The notes under the pieces: generated by a model
The model's input: only the letters and a program-made list of their open reading frames with translations
Database searches by the model: none
What the model was told of the DNA's origin: nothing
In this document: positions 61,701 to 64,000 of the stretch, in pieces
How positions within the stretch are numbered: position 1 is the first letter of the stretch
Layout: every line of letters starts with the position of its first letter
Translations under genes and position numbers: made by a program
Assembly: GCA_008508345.1 (NCBI GenBank)
Contig: QNGE01000421.1
Location: 186,001-250,000 of the forward strand
Length of the DNA stretch: 64,000 bases
Source of the DNA: Paragonimus westermani
Taxonomy: Eukaryota > Platyhelminthes > Trematoda > Plagiorchiida > Troglotrematidae
Direction: 5' to 3'

Positions 61701-64000
61701 CGAGTGAACATTAGATTTTCCGAAAAATCTTACTGTCGTTTTGGATTCTGAGGTTGACAGGGTCAGGACACATTTCCTGTCAATACACGTGATTTTTCGC
61801 GCTGTTCTCCATGGCGAAATTTGTTTTGGAAGGGGTCAAAAATAGCGTGGAACTCAGCTACTATTTCCTAAGGCTAGGCTGCAATTCAACATGACAAATA
61901 AGTTGAGAAAATTGAAATTGATTTCTAAATGCTCCAGTTAAAATACCATTTAATTTTACTTCACTAAACAAAATGACGTCATTGTGTCATCAACCGGTCA
62001 GTCGTCCACGCGTCGAAACGACAAAAATGATATGTGAACCATTTTGCACAATATTGATGGGAGTGATTCACTCCAAACCACAGACTTTAGTTGGATGCGT
62101 GTTAGTGTATTTACTTAACTCTGAATGACTGAAAGACGATACTATTTCTCGTACAATTCAGATCAGTCTGATGACGTAATAATCGTGATACTCGGCTTGT
62201 ATTGTGAAAAATTCACATCTTTGTATAATAATACTAATAAAACCTACTGATTTGTTAACTATGGCAGAATTAGAATCAATTTGGAACTGCCATGAGTCAC
62301 CAGAGGCAAGTTTATTACTGTGCGTTCCATTTGTACAGATTTTACAGAGGTAACATAGGTGACAGAAAATCAAAAGAGAACGTTAAACCTGTGATAACTG
62401 CAAACATGTAGAAAATTATTTCAGTGTGTGTATAGGTACAATAACATAGCAAACTGAATTAACCGCATGGCAACACGGCAGAACGATCAACATTTTATGA
62501 CCAAATGGTATCCGCTAGTAAATAACGTTGACTGAATTGTCCACCTTTGACGGAAACCCAAAATATAATCAGTGCGCGCAGTCAACCAAAATTAAGGTAA
62601 GAAGAAAAGAATGGGTTGATCCCTTCCACGCAAAACAGACGTCTTTTTACTGAGCAACCACCTAACCGTCGCAAACGGGTCAGCCTGCGTTGGCCTTCTT
62701 CGGACTCCTTCGAATTTTCCGCTTGTCGTGTGTAGGCACCTGGATATCTGTTGCCTACACTAATGCATTCAGTGTATCAGTCAACAGCATCTCTTCTATC
62801 ACCGTGTCTTGAAGTATGGATATATGACATTAGCACATATCTTCGAGTTATCAACGATAACCTAATGCTGGACGCTGCATTTATCTGGCATAGTTAGTCT
62901 GCATTTCACCAGTACAAATTTGCGTCTTCAGGGATATCTCTGACTCCCCAAGTATCAGAGAAGGCCAAAGTTCCCAAGTATTTTCGTAGTCAAATGTGAG
63001 TTCTGCCACCTCTACTTTTTTCGGGTAGAATTCATCTGTTATCGCAAATCTAGAATGAGCAGTCTTCAAGCCAGGTCAGACTGATTTTTTGAGAATAAAA
63101 AGCTACCTCTAAACCAATCGACGTGAATATACCTATAAAAGAGGTTTTACCTGACAAAGTATTATTCATTAATGTGACTGTGTACAGAACAAACTAACAG
63201 AGTAACTCTTTTAGCCGTTGTGTTGCTGATACTCGTGTATTCCTTAAATATATCTGCAACTGTTGTCCTATTGTCGTTTAGCTTGCGCGTCCCAAAGTCG
63301 TAATTCGGCAGCGGTATCAATCTGGAAGACGTGAAATAATTGACGGTAAAACACTCAGCGATTGACCGGTTCATTGAATTATTCCTGTTCACAGGCTACC
63401 CTAGAATCACGATTCTCTATTGATGTTGGTATACAAACGTCTGTTGTGTACCAAATAACACTGATCACGAAATCACATCTGGTTTGCGTATGAAACCAAC
63501 GGAAAGTCTCCACAATATCCCTTGATGGCTGTATGAACAGAGTATGGTGGAATAGACCAAACCAAAAGTCACTTGTAAGGAAAGTTCACAATGACAGTTT
63601 GCCTTTTGCTTAAGGTGTGATTTTCATCATATTATCTCGGACGCGATAAGCTGGGCAATATATTACATAACATCTGAGTTTGTTCCCGTTGGTCACATAT
63701 ACTGCAACATTGATTATATTTGGAAAAAGCATGTGGGAACGAAACAATAGCAATTAAACTCGGCGCAATTGAAAGGAATCAAAACAGCATTATTTTGAAA
63801 ATGAAGGCTTTGTTAGTCGATGTATGGAAATTCGAGTTTAATCACACCCATGGTAAAGAAATTTTGAACCAACCCAGATTTTAAAGAAGATCCAAGTTCT
63901 TCTGTAACATTGTTGCATGAGCGGGGTCGATATAAATGAATGAAATCGTTGGGGAGTAGAACGCTTCATTAGAGGGGATGACCGAAATGATAGAAAAGGG
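52702..64000. other. Intergenic, no supported gene
   Basis: About 11 kb without a supportable gene. A GC-richer stretch (about 53930-54470) carrying open frames and a TTTAAATA-type motif was considered as a solo LTR, but no boundaries or second copy are visible. GGTGGTTCAAAACCAG near 55547 is B-box-like and may be a SINE trace. TGACGTCA occurs near 61975 (CRE-like), without context. Confidence 0.5.

Overview
Eukaryotic, AT-rich, gene-poor DNA, most likely from a parasitic flatworm (fluke or relative). The inference rests on three things. A two-exon rhodopsin-family receptor gene has an intron of about 19.4 kb. There is a decayed Penelope-like retroelement with a GIY-YIG endonuclease. A family of tRNA-like short elements carries a hammerhead ribozyme, a combination known from schistosome SM-alpha-type elements. 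The species cannot be fixed from the sequence. Almost all short open frames scattered through the window are what chance gives at this base composition and are not annotated as genes.

Layout. 1-26742 is intergenic. It holds a full-length, apparently intact hammerhead-bearing element (3993-4374, +), an inverted decayed copy (13992-14372, -), a tRNA-like SINE relic (about 4747-4815, -), two interleaved inverted repeats (9661-9731), a three-unit 11-bp tandem repeat (10069-10101) and a third element copy (about 26330-26574, +). 26743-47755 is one gene on the + strand. Exon 1 (coding 26792-27020) encodes the N-terminus and TM1. Exon 2 (46413-47755) encodes TM2-TM7. Exon phases match exactly and the joined product is 523 residues. 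The intron (27021-46412) holds a near-perfect 79-bp foldback palindrome 175 bp after the donor, a lone arm of the same repeat 12 kb further on, several tRNA-like SINE relics and a fourth decayed hammerhead element.

47756-64000 is again intergenic. Its main content is a Penelope-like element relic (about 50128-51884, +) in which the fingers, motif A, motif B, a broken motif C, the thumb/connector and the GIY-YIG domain can all be followed across frameshifts and stops. A strong 18-bp hairpin lies at 52662-52701.

Most interesting points: (i) the hammerhead at 4245-4297 keeps every core nucleotide and a perfect stem I, but its stem III is an 8-nt self-complementary palindrome with no loop, which suggests it folds as a dimer; (ii) the receptor has a first intracellular loop of about 140 residues, lacks the DRY, CWxP and NPxxY signatures, and has an in-phase second splice acceptor that would remove 84 codons of that loop; (iii) ribozyme-bearing short elements and a Penelope-like element occur together in the window.
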